Source: Psychrobacter proteolyticus
Lineage (GTDB): Bacteria; Pseudomonadota; Gammaproteobacteria; Pseudomonadales; Moraxellaceae
Direction of reading: 5' to 3'
DNA: 64,000 nt
Assembly (NCBI RefSeq): GCF_003350005.1
Contig: NZ_QLKS01000002.1
Coordinates: 496,001 to 560,000 of the forward strand
Both the position numbers and the translations under genes were made by a program. Of this stretch, positions 46,962-59,079 are shown piece by piece (position 1 is the first letter of the stretch; each line of letters begins with the position of its first letter). The notes below the pieces were generated by a model. It saw nothing but the letters and a program-made list of their open reading frames with translations. It was not told where the DNA came from and did not search any database.

Positions 46962-47963
46962 TCATTGTAAAGTAAATAAGTTTAGCTCCGGTGTAAGTTC
47001 AAGTGAGCGGACACGGGTGGCTTGGTCATAGATATTAGCCGTTACGATCAACTCATCGGGCTGATATGTGGCCAAAAACGCAGCCAGTTTCGGCTTGACC
47101 GTTTCGACAGAGCCAATGAATGATACTGACAATGCATTATCTACCATCATTTTTTCTGCTTGACTCCAGATACTGTCCATATCGTGAGTAGGCTTGGGCA
47201 TCTGACCTGTTTCCCCACGGCGCAAACGTACAAAGCTCTGCTGTGCTGAAGTAAAGTGATACTGAGCGGTTGCATCATCATCTGCCAATAGTAAGTTTGC
47301 AGCCAGCATTACATAAGGCTTATCTAGATAGACAGATGGTTTAAACTGCTCACGGTAAGCCTCAATTGCTTGCCCAAGCATTTGAGGGGCAAAGTGAGAG
47401 GCAAACACATAAGGTAGCCCTAAATGTGCAGCCAAGGTCGCTCCAAAAAGAGAAGAGCCTAATATCCAGATAGGCACACCTGATTTTGCACCAGGAAATG
47501 CCTGTACAGGACTGCCATCTGTATCATTACCTAGGAAATACATCAACTCTTGGACATCTTGTGGGAAGCGTTCTGCATCTTTCATTTGTCGACGTAGTGC
47601 CTGAAACGTCGCGCCATCAGTACCAGGTGCACGGCCTAGACCTAAGTCTACACGGTCGCCATATAATGCCTGCAAAGTACCAAACTGCTCAGCAATCACG
47701 AGAGGGGCATGGTTCGGTAGCATGACGCCGCCAGCACCAATACGGATACGGTCAGTTTGACTACCGATATGCGATAGTAGTACTGAAGTGGCTGCACTGG
47801 CGATGCCCGGCATATTGTGATGCTCTGCCATCCAGTAGCGGTTTAAACCTGATTTTTCTGCTTGCTGCGCGGTTTCGACCGTTTGAGCGATGCCTTCAGC
47901 GATGGTTTTGCCTTGAGGGACAGGCGCGAGATCTAAGAAAGATAAAGGAATTTTGTTATTCAT
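46962..47963 (-). CDS. Luciferase-like (LLM) flavin monooxygenase
   Basis: A 333-residue FMN-dependent monooxygenase of the bacterial-luciferase fold, closest to the YhbW/alkanal monooxygenase-like branch. The start is ATG 47963, because TGGAAC lies 7 nt upstream; 21 further in-frame codons before it are not protein-like. Family blocks are LSFLDLAPVPQG, YWMAEHHNMPGIAS, GAGGVMLPNHAPLVIAEQFGTL and DLGLGRAPGTDG. Needs reduced flavin from a separate reductase. Substrate cannot be deduced and the neighbours give no clue. Confidence 0.9.
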   Translation of the reverse strand: MNNKIPLSFLDLAPVPQGKTIAEGIAQTVETAQQAEKSGLNRYWMAEHHNMPGIASAATSVLLSHIGSQTDRIRIGAGGVMLPNHAPLVIAEQFGTLQALYGDRVDLGLGRAPGTDGATFQALRRQMKDAERFPQDVQELMYFLGNDTDGSPVQAFPGAKSGVPIWILGSSLFGATLAAHLGLPYVFASHFAPQMLGQAIEAYREQFKPSVYLDKPYVMLAANLLLADDDATAQYHFTSAQQSFVRLRRGETGQMPKPTHDMDSIWSQAEKMMVDNALSVSFIGSVETVKPKLAAFLATYQPDELIVTANIYDQATRVRSLELTPELNLFTLQ

Positions 47964-48196
47964 AAATGTTCCAGTAGAGTGTAAATTATTTTCTATTGAT
48001 ATGCTTATAGAGAGTGGTAGTTTCAAGTGCCGCTAGTCACTGTTAATGAATCATAACAAAGTAGGCTAACTCTGTTTTTAAGCTCACTTAACAATTATTA
48101 AGGTGTATTTATAAAGGTTGTCGTTGGTAAAAATAAGCGATAGATAAACCATAAGTAAGGTGATAAGAGAACTTCGCGGCATTATGTTATGGCATT

Positions 48197-48231
48197 AAAA
48201 AAAGCAGGCAACCTAGGTTACCTGCTTTTTT
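48197..48231 (-). terminator. terminator of gcd
   Basis: AAAAAGCAGGCAACC / GGTTACCTGCTTTTT stem with one mismatch and minimal loop. T run on the minus strand, about 65 nt after the gcd stop. Confidence 0.88.
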
Positions 48232-48294
48232 AGTGAATCTTTTATCAAAAAACAATAAGTCAAATCATTGCTATTTTCATAGCTAAATAAAGCA

Positions 48295-50781
48295 CTATTT
48301 ATCTTTATCACTCAGTTTGTAGGCTACGATATAATCACCAATAGTGGTTCCAACTGAACCATGACCACCTGCGACTAGGACTACCATCTGCTCACCTTTA
48401 GAGTTCAAGTAAGTCATTGGCGTTGCTTGACCGCCTGCTGGAATACGAACATTCCATAGCACATCGCCATTTTTCAGATCATAGGCTCGGAAATTATTTT
48501 CTGTCGCTGCTGATAAGAAGGCTAGTCCACCTTTAGTGACGATAGGTCCACCGATACCTGGCACACCCAGCTCCAATTTAATTGGAATAGGAGACAGGTC
48601 TTGTACCGTACCGTTTTTGCGCTGATAAGCAATCTCGCCTGTAGCTAAGTTGGCAGCAGCGATTGTGCCCCATGGTGGCTGCTGACAAGGTACACCAAGC
48701 GGTGATAAAAACGGTCCCATTTCTACTGCGTAATCCGCGCCTTCATTGGAATTTACACCTTGCTCACCTTTATTGGTTTCGACATCTCCAAGTGTTTCTT
48801 TGGGAATGAGCTTTGAGGTAAAGGCAAGGTAAGTTGGCATACCGAACATCACGCCATTTTCAGGATCGACAGCGATACCGCCCCAGTTAAAGGTACCAAA
48901 GTTACCAGGATAGACCAAGCTACCATTGGTTGATGGTGGCGTGTAGCGACCGTCATAATTGAGTTGGTTGAACTCAATACGGCACATCATCTGATCGATG
49001 AGGCTGGCACCCCACATGTCTTTTTCAGTCAGTTTTTCAGGCTCAAAGCTCAAACCAGAATATGGCTGAGTAGGGGCCGCATGTTCACCTGCAATGAGGT
49101 AGCCTTGCGGTGCATCACGCTCTTTGATGGGTACAATTGGCTCACCTGTAGCACGGTTCAAGACATAGACATCACCTTGTTTAGTCGGTACAACCAAAGC
49201 AGGTTGAACACCATCAGCTGTATCTAAATCTAATAATGTTGGCTGAGCTGGCGTATCCATATCCCATAGATCATGATGGACAAACTGCTGTACCCAGCGC
49301 GCTTCTCCTGTCTTGATATCTAATGCCACCACAGATGTTGCATATTTTTCTTCAGCAGCGTTACGATAGCTGCCTAGCTGATCGGGCGTACGGTTACCCA
49401 TTGGGAAGTATGCTAATCCAAGCTCTTCATCAGCACTGGCAGTTGACCATGAATTTGGTGAGCTAGTTTTGTATGTTTGAGTCGGATCATTAACATCGAA
49501 AGGTGCTGTATTGTCAGGATCACCTGAGTCCCAGTTCCAAAGAAGCTCACCGGTATTGACATCATACGCACGTATCACACCAGAAGGCGAGTTAACATCA
49601 TAGTTATCATTGACAGCACCAGCTACGATGATGGTATCACCCGCGATAACTGGTGGTGACGTAGAATAATAGTAACCTGCTTGATTGAATGGCATGTTAT
49701 GCATCAAGTCTAATGCACCATCATCACCAAAATCCTGGCAGCGTTGCCCAGTATTTGGATCGAGTGCATATAGTTTCGCATCAGAAGTTGGGATAAATAT
49801 CTTGGCATCGCATTGCTTAGATGCGTTTTCAAAGGTATTACCAGCAATTTTTTGTACTTGCACAGGACTGGTCGCTTGACCCGCATAATAAGAGACGCCG
49901 CGACATGTTTGATGTTGACGTTGTAGGTTTTTCTCTACTTTTGGATCAAATTTCCATAGTGTCTCACCAGAGTCTGCATCCAATGCCATTACCCAGTTGT
50001 GAGGGGTACACATATATAAAGCGTTGCCAGTCTTTAGTGGCGTTGCTTGATAAGTGGTCTCACCAACATCATTAGGGCCTTTAACATCACCTGTTTGGAT
50101 TTGCCAAGCCAGCTCTAGATCTTTGACATTATCAGTATTGATTTGAGATAAAGGAGAATAGCGTTGTCCATAATCAGTACGACCATACGCGCTCCATTCG
50201 CCATCTGGAGTCTGCTGACCATTTGATAGTGGATCACCAAGGTTAGCAGACGTCTCATCTGAACTGACGTTTTGCTCATCATCGTTTGCACCAGTCAAAT
50301 CAAGCTCGCCTAATTTATCAGTGGCGTTGTTTGCTAAGCTGCCAAAAGAGAGCAGTGCACCCACAACCACGCTAGCGAGCAATCCCCAATAGTACAGCGG
50401 ATTTTTCTTAGCAGTGTCTGCAGTTGATGCGGCAGTACGGTCAGCGCTCGTTGTTAACTGAGCTCTAGACCCATGCATTTTTTTAGATACCCATGGCAAT
50501 AGCATGAGCAAACCAAATATGAGCGGGAAACCAACTCGAGGCGCTAGCCCCCACCAATAAAATCCGGATTCCCAAAGTGCCCAAACCACAGTTACTACGA
50601 TAAAGATTGCGTAGAGTCCGTAAGCACTCCAGTGTTTTTTAAACAATAAAAAAGCTGTCGTCAGCATAATAACGCCAGCAAAAAGATAGTAAGGACTACC
50701 GCCTAGAGAGAGCAAATAAGCGCCGCCAATAAGCAAGGGGGCGGCAAATACTGCCATAATGATCGCTATGAGTTTTTCCAT
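48295..50781 (-). CDS. gcd: Membrane-bound PQQ-dependent glucose dehydrogenase
   Basis: Oxidises aldoses such as glucose at the periplasmic face to gluconolactone and passes electrons to ubiquinone. I start at ATG 50781, with AGGTGG about 8 nt upstream; ten extra in-frame codons precede it. Five membrane spans fill the first ~135 residues. An eight-bladed quinoprotein propeller follows, with EWSAYGRTDYGQRYSPLSQI, PLKTGNALYMCTPHNWVMALD and GGIAVDPENGVMFG. It is 828 residues against 796 in E. coli, with an Asn/Asp/Ser-rich insert after the last span. PQQ synthesis genes are not in the window. Confidence 0.94.
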   Translation of the reverse strand: MEKLIAIIMAVFAAPLLIGGAYLLSLGGSPYYLFAGVIMLTTAFLLFKKHWSAYGLYAIFIVVTVVWALWESGFYWWGLAPRVGFPLIFGLLMLLPWVSKKMHGSRAQLTTSADRTAASTADTAKKNPLYYWGLLASVVVGALLSFGSLANNATDKLGELDLTGANDDEQNVSSDETSANLGDPLSNGQQTPDGEWSAYGRTDYGQRYSPLSQINTDNVKDLELAWQIQTGDVKGPNDVGETTYQATPLKTGNALYMCTPHNWVMALDADSGETLWKFDPKVEKNLQRQHQTCRGVSYYAGQATSPVQVQKIAGNTFENASKQCDAKIFIPTSDAKLYALDPNTGQRCQDFGDDGALDLMHNMPFNQAGYYYSTSPPVIAGDTIIVAGAVNDNYDVNSPSGVIRAYDVNTGELLWNWDSGDPDNTAPFDVNDPTQTYKTSSPNSWSTASADEELGLAYFPMGNRTPDQLGSYRNAAEEKYATSVVALDIKTGEARWVQQFVHHDLWDMDTPAQPTLLDLDTADGVQPALVVPTKQGDVYVLNRATGEPIVPIKERDAPQGYLIAGEHAAPTQPYSGLSFEPEKLTEKDMWGASLIDQMMCRIEFNQLNYDGRYTPPSTNGSLVYPGNFGTFNWGGIAVDPENGVMFGMPTYLAFTSKLIPKETLGDVETNKGEQGVNSNEGADYAVEMGPFLSPLGVPCQQPPWGTIAAANLATGEIAYQRKNGTVQDLSPIPIKLELGVPGIGGPIVTKGGLAFLSAATENNFRAYDLKNGDVLWNVRIPAGGQATPMTYLNSKGEQMVVLVAGGHGSVGTTIGDYIVAYKLSDKDK

Positions 50782-50978
50782 GAGCGGTACCACCTGTTTA
50801 TATAAGAGCAAATGGACATGCAGTGATCGACACCCAGTGGTTATTAGCTAGGCGTCCAGCAATACATGCATAAATGAAAAATAAAACGTTGAATAACGTT
50901 CTAGACATTATTTTATCACTTATGCTTAAGCTCAGTAAAGGTGGAGTAAGGTAAGACCCACTCCTTAGTGGCTTAGTT

Positions 50979-51908
50979 TTAGTTGTCGAATTGTTTCTGA
51001 CACAGCTCCATGAACGCACGTCCATATTGGCGGATTTCTGCATCATCGCGTACCGCCATCCAACTGGTAAAGCGACCAAAATGATCGACGGGTATGGCAG
51101 TCAGGTTTTGGTAATGACTTGGCTCAAATGCCATTTCTGCGATGATACCAATACCTAGGCCCAGACCGACATAGGTGCTGATTACATCGGCATCAAGTGC
51201 CGCTAATACGATATCTGGCTCTAACCCTGCTTCATCAAACGTCTTGTCAATCGCGCCGCGTCCTGTAAAACCACCGTGATAAGTCACAATCGGATAGCTG
51301 GCAAGTGTGGGCAGGTCAATAGACTCTTGGCTAGCCAGTTCGTGATCACTCGGTACGATGACCCGATGCGTCCAGTCATAGTAACGGTAGCATCTAAGAT
51401 AGTTATTATGTAGCAAAGACTCAGTGGCGATACCGATATCGGCTTGACCACGTATGACCATCTGAGCGATGGTCTCAGGATCTGCCTGTTGCAAAATCAA
51501 ATTTACTTTAGGAAAGCGATCTTTGAACTCTTTAACCACTTGCGGCAGTACATAACGCGCTTGTGTGTGAGTGGTGGCAATCGTCAACGTACCGATGTTT
51601 GGATTATTAAAATCTAAACTGAGGTTTTCAATGGTACGGATTTCAGCAAAGATAGACTCGATATGAGGCATGAGCGCTGTGCCCATGGTGGTCAGTCCCG
51701 TCAGGCGTTTGCCTTGACGCACAAACACTTCCGTTTTTAACTGGTTTTCTAGCGCAGCAATATGCTTTGATAAGCTTGATTGACTGGTATGTAGCACGGT
51801 CGCCGCTTGGCTTAAGTTATAACCGTTAATCACCGTATGCCATACTGTTTCTAGCTGTTTGAGCTGAATCTGCAAATGCCGTTGGTTGACCACTACGTCG
51901 ATTGCCAT
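50979..51908 (-). CDS. cysB: CysB-family LysR regulator
   Basis: LysR-type regulator, 309 residues. The winged helix lies at about 18-75 (LSQAATVLHTSQSSLSKHIAALENQL). The effector domain contains IATTHTQARYVLP, TYHGGFTGR and DADVISTYVGLGLGIGIIA, all near-identical to CysB/Cbl. CysB controls sulfur assimilation with N-acetylserine as inducer. Whether this protein is the main CysB or a paralogue such as Cbl cannot be decided here, and its target may include the sulfur transporter at 6947-8200. AGGAT precedes the ATG. Confidence 0.88.
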   Translation of the reverse strand: MAIDVVVNQRHLQIQLKQLETVWHTVINGYNLSQAATVLHTSQSSLSKHIAALENQLKTEVFVRQGKRLTGLTTMGTALMPHIESIFAEIRTIENLSLDFNNPNIGTLTIATTHTQARYVLPQVVKEFKDRFPKVNLILQQADPETIAQMVIRGQADIGIATESLLHNNYLRCYRYYDWTHRVIVPSDHELASQESIDLPTLASYPIVTYHGGFTGRGAIDKTFDEAGLEPDIVLAALDADVISTYVGLGLGIGIIAEMAFEPSHYQNLTAIPVDHFGRFTSWMAVRDDAEIRQYGRAFMELCQKQFDN

Positions 51909-52269
51909 AACTTAATCCTATTGTATAAATATACAAACCTCGTCTGTATATGAAAGTAAAAATGTCTGAACATACAGTAATAAAGTAGTGTAAAACAAAG
52001 CTATTATTCTTGTATATAATAAATAGCTATCAATTTATGATAATTATGAATATAGAATTTGTATTTTGCAATGCTAAAAAATTATTCGTTCAGTAAATGC
52101 TGCTTAGTCAGTGAAACCATTTGACTTAACAACTCATAAAGAACGGTCATCATTAAGCATAAAAAACTAAGCATAAAAAAACAGCTACCTTCTAAAAGAT
52201 AGCTGTTCGTTAGTTATAAAATTATTTACTACTGATAATTAGTTGATACTGACCAACTTCAAGCTTGGT
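51909..52269. other. intergenic region, cysB / katG
   Basis: 361 AT-rich bases. Holds the cysB-family gene's promoter and the katG terminator. No gene seen. Confidence 0.5.
52174..52207 (-). terminator. terminator of katG
   Basis: AACAGCTACCTT / AAGATAGCTGTT stem (52180-52191 with 52196-52207) with a short loop. Seven T residues follow on the minus strand. Confidence 0.85.
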
Positions 52270-55218
<2,949 letters not shown>

Positions 55219-57135
55219 ATGTCTGCTGTGAAATCTGTACCGCCCAATCAACCAATTGCCAAAAAGTCATGGGGCGAGGCCACAAAAGCTTATCTCGATC
55301 CTCGTGTCATTATTATGCTATTTTTGGGATTCTCAGCGGGTATACCCATTCTGCTGATTTTCTCAAGTCTGTCGCTATGGCTGAGAGAAGCAGGTATTGA
55401 TCGTAGTGTGGTCACTATGTTCAGCTGGGCAGCCCTAGGGTATTCGTTCAAATTTATTTGGGCGCCATTGATTGATGCGCTTCCTGTGCCGTTTTTGACC
55501 AAATGGCTAGGGCGTCGTCGTAGCTGGATGGTGGTATCACAGCTGCTTATCGTGTTGGCTATTTTTTTGATGGCAAGGGTAAATCCTGTTAGCGAAGACG
55601 TCTTGGTTTATATGGCAGGCGCGGCCGTGCTGCTTGGGTTCTCTTCTGCGACGCAAGATATCGTGATTGATGCGTATCGTATTGAGCTTGCGCCGCCGTC
55701 TATGCAGTCTATTCTGTCCTCTATCTATGTGTCAGGCTATCGTATCGGTATGATTGTCGCAGGGGCAGGGGCGTTATATTTAGCTGATTATTTCGGTTCA
55801 AATGAGACGTTTTATAGTTATGAAGCGTGGCGCAACACCTATTACATCATGGCAGGGGTTATGACGTTAGGGGTATTAACGACGTTTGCCAGTTATGAGC
55901 CAACTGCTGAGACCCTGCAAAGTAAAAAGCAAAAGGGTAACTTAAAAGTATTCCTGATTTATTCAGCGTTACTGCTTATCCCAGGCCTGCTGTTTGGTGT
56001 TATTTACCTGATTAATATTTTGATCAATACAGTATTTGATAGCACAGTGGCCTTGATACCGCTAATGGTAATGCCAGCGATTAAATTTTACTTTTTAGCA
56101 TTGGTCGCGTGCGCGCCATTATTATTGCTGTACTTTATTATCAATCAACCAAAAATCATTAACAAAGCCCCGTTGGTCGCTGAAACTCGTGAAGACTACG
56201 TCAGACTAGTAGCGTTGTTTGTATTTTCAGTGATTGCCTTTATCGCTGCTTATATATTGATGGGGCAAGTCCTGCCAGAGTTCGAAGGCGCGTTTTCTAG
56301 CTTCTTTGTAGAAACCTTGCACTTATTAGTAAGCCTAGGCGCGGCGATGGCAGCAGGTTATGCCTTGGTACAAGTAGGACTGGTAAAAAAAGAAGTGGCC
56401 ATGGCAACCTGGATTGAGCCTGTCTTAGACTTTTTCCGACGTTATGGCAAAAAAGCCCTGCTGCTATTAGCCTTGATTGGACTATACCGTATCTCAGATA
56501 TCGTCGCAGGCGTGATCTCCAACGTCTTTTATCAAGATATGGGCTTTAGCAAAACAGATATCGCCAATGCCGTAAAACTGGTCGGTGTAATTATGGCAAT
56601 TGCAGGTGGCTTCTTGGGCGGGATTTTGGCTCAACGTTTCCGTATCATGCATGCCATGATGATTGGTGCGATTTTAGCGTGTGCGACCAACCTGTTGTTT
56701 GTGGTATTGACATATAACCCAGGTAGCCTGCCGATCATGTATATGGCAGTGATATTTGATAACTTGGCTGCGGGCCTTGCTAGCGCTGTATTCATCGCTT
56801 TCTTATCAGCACTGACATCGATTCGTTTTACTGCTGTACAGTATGCGATTTTTTCCTCATTGATGACCCTGATACCAAAAGTGATGGGTGGGTACTCAGG
56901 TGCTATCGTCGATAATATGGGTTATCCATTTTTCTTTATCTTTACCTTTGCTATTGGTATTCCAATTCTGGCACTGATCTACTTTGTCGATAGACATATT
57001 GTCATTGGTGATAACGATGATATTTATGGCGATGACAATAATGATGGTAGCGGGGGTAATGGAATAGGTGACAAGCTAAGCAAAACCAATCCTAACCTGA
57101 CCGATACCAAAGAGCCACCACGCGCATCAGAGTAG
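55219..57135 (+). CDS. ampG: AmpG-like muropeptide permease (MFS)
   Basis: Inner-membrane MFS permease of the AmpG family, which imports anhydromuropeptides for cell-wall recycling. The conserved opening LFLGFSAGIPILLIFSSLSLW, the KFIWAPLIDA loop, GRRRSW and SSATQDIVIDAYR match AmpG closely. At 638 residues it is much longer than E. coli AmpG (491), with extra hydrophobic segments at about 245-400, similar to the 14-span AmpG forms. A Gly/Asn/Asp-rich tail ends the protein. prmC starts 50 nt downstream and may be co-transcribed. Confidence 0.88.
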   Translation: MSAVKSVPPNQPIAKKSWGEATKAYLDPRVIIMLFLGFSAGIPILLIFSSLSLWLREAGIDRSVVTMFSWAALGYSFKFIWAPLIDALPVPFLTKWLGRRRSWMVVSQLLIVLAIFLMARVNPVSEDVLVYMAGAAVLLGFSSATQDIVIDAYRIELAPPSMQSILSSIYVSGYRIGMIVAGAGALYLADYFGSNETFYSYEAWRNTYYIMAGVMTLGVLTTFASYEPTAETLQSKKQKGNLKVFLIYSALLLIPGLLFGVIYLINILINTVFDSTVALIPLMVMPAIKFYFLALVACAPLLLLYFIINQPKIINKAPLVAETREDYVRLVALFVFSVIAFIAAYILMGQVLPEFEGAFSSFFVETLHLLVSLGAAMAAGYALVQVGLVKKEVAMATWIEPVLDFFRRYGKKALLLLALIGLYRISDIVAGVISNVFYQDMGFSKTDIANAVKLVGVIMAIAGGFLGGILAQRFRIMHAMMIGAILACATNLLFVVLTYNPGSLPIMYMAVIFDNLAAGLASAVFIAFLSALTSIRFTAVQYAIFSSLMTLIPKVMGGYSGAIVDNMGYPFFFIFTFAIGIPILALIYFVDRHIVIGDNDDIYGDDNNDGSGGNGIGDKLSKTNPNLTDTKEPPRASE

Positions 57136-57185
57136 GCTAAACAGTATTTTACCTTTATTCATTCACTGTTATTTAAGAGCTATCT

Positions 57186-58058
57186 ATGACCATATCGACC
57201 ATTCGTCAAATCAAGCAGCAGATTCAACAACTAACGAATGGTGAGTCAGATAATCAGCCGCCGTCATTTTGGTTCACTGATTGGTTATTGCATGTCATTG
57301 ATAAGCCTGCGATAGCGTTAATGACGGATGAAGATTATCAGCTAACTGATAGTGAAGTCGCACGGTTCAATGACGGTGTGGTAAAAATGCAGCAAGGCAT
57401 GCCGCTTGCGTATCTAACCGGACAGCAGGAGTTTTGGTCGATGAGCTTCAGTGTCAACGAGCATACCTTGATTCCTAGGCCTGATACCGAAGTACTGGTC
57501 GAGCAAGTATTGAATTGGATAAACGCTCAGCCAGCGCAACTTGGTAACAAACGATTGCTAGATTTGGGAACAGGGTCAGGTTGTATCGCTATCAGTCTTG
57601 CCCATGAATTAAAACACGCTAATTGGCAAGTCGTGGCGGTTGATTTATCGTCAGAGGCGCTCAAAGTTGCTCAGCACAATGCCGTGAGCAATAATGTTGC
57701 CAATATTGAGTTTATCCAAAGCAGTTGGTATCAAGCGCTACCTACTAATGATGAGCCCCAGTTTGATATCATTGTCTCTAACCCTCCTTATATTGACGAG
57801 ACAGACGAGCATTTGGCAGGTCTAACAGCTGAGCCGATAAGCGCGTTGAGTGCGCCCAATCAGGGTTTGGCTGATATCGATCATATCGTCCAGCAGGCAA
57901 CAACCTATCTATGTACAGGTGGATTATTAGCTATTGAACATGGCTATGATCAAGGGGATGCTGTTCGCAAGTTGTTTTTGAATAGTGGTTTTGAGTCAGT
58001 GCATACCGTAAAAGATTACGGTGATAATGATCGCGTCACGCTAGGGCAAATCCAATAG
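57186..58058 (+). CDS. prmC: Release factor glutamine methyltransferase
   Basis: Methylates the GGQ glutamine of release factors RF1 and RF2. The SAM-binding motif LDLGTGSGCIAISLA and the glutamine-binding NPPY (199-202, SNPPYIDE) are diagnostic. LIPRPDTEVLVE is the family block before the Rossmann domain. It is 290 residues, near E. coli (277). prfA, its usual neighbour, is not seen. It is followed after 41 nt by the MoeB-like gene. Confidence 0.96.
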   Translation: MTISTIRQIKQQIQQLTNGESDNQPPSFWFTDWLLHVIDKPAIALMTDEDYQLTDSEVARFNDGVVKMQQGMPLAYLTGQQEFWSMSFSVNEHTLIPRPDTEVLVEQVLNWINAQPAQLGNKRLLDLGTGSGCIAISLAHELKHANWQVVAVDLSSEALKVAQHNAVSNNVANIEFIQSSWYQALPTNDEPQFDIIVSNPPYIDETDEHLAGLTAEPISALSAPNQGLADIDHIVQQATTYLCTGGLLAIEHGYDQGDAVRKLFLNSGFESVHTVKDYGDNDRVTLGQIQ

Positions 58059-58099
58059 ATAGTTTCTTGATAGTAGATTTCTTTGATTATAGGTTGTAG

Positions 58100-58909
58100 A
58101 TGAATATGGTAGAGGAGATGGTACAGCTATCTGATGATGAGCTGCTGCGTTATGCTCGACAAGTTTTATTAGACGGTTGGGATATGGATGCTCAGCTGCG
58201 ATTAAAGACAGCACGTATGGTCATAATAGGGGCAGGCGGGCTAGGTTGCCCTGCGTCTGAGACATTGGTACGTGCTGGAGTGGGGCACGTCCACCTGATT
58301 GATGATGACGAAATTGAGGCGAGCAACTTACAACGGCAGACGCTGTTTTTGCCAGAAGATATTGGTCAGTCTAAAGCACTGACCGCAGCGCATATGTTAG
58401 CGCGCATCAATCCTTTGATAAAGACTTACGGCACAGTCGCACGATTAGATGAAGACAACGCTTATGAATTGCTCGATATAGCAGCCTGCAAGCCTGACTT
58501 ACTCTTAGACTGTACGGATAATTTTGCCACGCGCGACATCATCAATCGTATTAGTGTACGCTACCAGATCCCTCTATTATCTGCCTCAGCAATTGCGATG
58601 CAAGGGCAGCTAGCACTGTTCGAACCTCAGCTCGACACTGGTTGCTATCATTGCGTGTTTGGCTCCGTAGTGCTCGACGAAGCCGCTGACGAACGTACGT
58701 GTGCCAATTCAGGAGTGCTTGCCAGTACCACTGCCGTCATGGGGAATCTGCAAGCCAATGCCGCATTACAATATTTAGGATTAACCAAAAATCCACTGAC
58801 AAACAAGCTGCTCATATGGGATGGTAGCCAAATGCAGCAGAGACTGATGGGGTATCGAAAAGACCCACAGTGTCCTGTCTGTAGCAGTCCTATAGTGAGC
58901 TCTCTATAA
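58100..58909 (+). CDS. moeB: MoeB/ThiF/HesA-family adenylyltransferase
   Basis: E1-like enzyme that adenylates the C-terminal glycine of a small sulfur-carrier protein (MoaD or ThiS). The ATP-binding motif is IGAGGLGCPASE, followed by LIDDDEIEASNLQRQ with the conserved Arg/Gln. Structural zinc cysteines are CYHC near residue 185 and CPVC at the C-terminus. It is 269 residues, like E. coli MoeB (249). MoeB is the likelier role because the upstream xdh genes need molybdopterin, but ThiF cannot be ruled out. It may share a transcript with prmC. Confidence 0.87.
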   Translation: MNMVEEMVQLSDDELLRYARQVLLDGWDMDAQLRLKTARMVIIGAGGLGCPASETLVRAGVGHVHLIDDDEIEASNLQRQTLFLPEDIGQSKALTAAHMLARINPLIKTYGTVARLDEDNAYELLDIAACKPDLLLDCTDNFATRDIINRISVRYQIPLLSASAIAMQGQLALFEPQLDTGCYHCVFGSVVLDEAADERTCANSGVLASTTAVMGNLQANAALQYLGLTKNPLTNKLLIWDGSQMQQRLMGYRKDPQCPVCSSPIVSSL

Positions 58910-58910
58910 A

Positions 58911-58978
58911 TTGGATACGGTGTCAGGCTTGCTTAGTCTACGACTGGTAGTACTTTCACTTGCCTTCCTTGTATCCAA
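58911..58978. other. long-loop inverted repeat after moeB-like gene
   Basis: TTGGATAC (58912-58919) and GTATCCAA (58971-58978) arms about 51 nt apart, with a smaller AGTC/GACT stem inside. Could be a structured 3' end; no T run. Confidence 0.3.
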
Positions 58979-59079
58979 ATTATATTAAACAGACTATAAC
59001 TGAGTAATCTGATTTTAACGCATTTTTATATTGTACTGCCTATCTTCAAACATCCTTCTTATTACCATAGTTGTTTTTT

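Noticed and set aside
50798..51079. 93-codon minus-strand open frame between gcd and the CysB-family gene
   Set aside because: Overlaps the end of the LysR gene in another frame and has no independent support.
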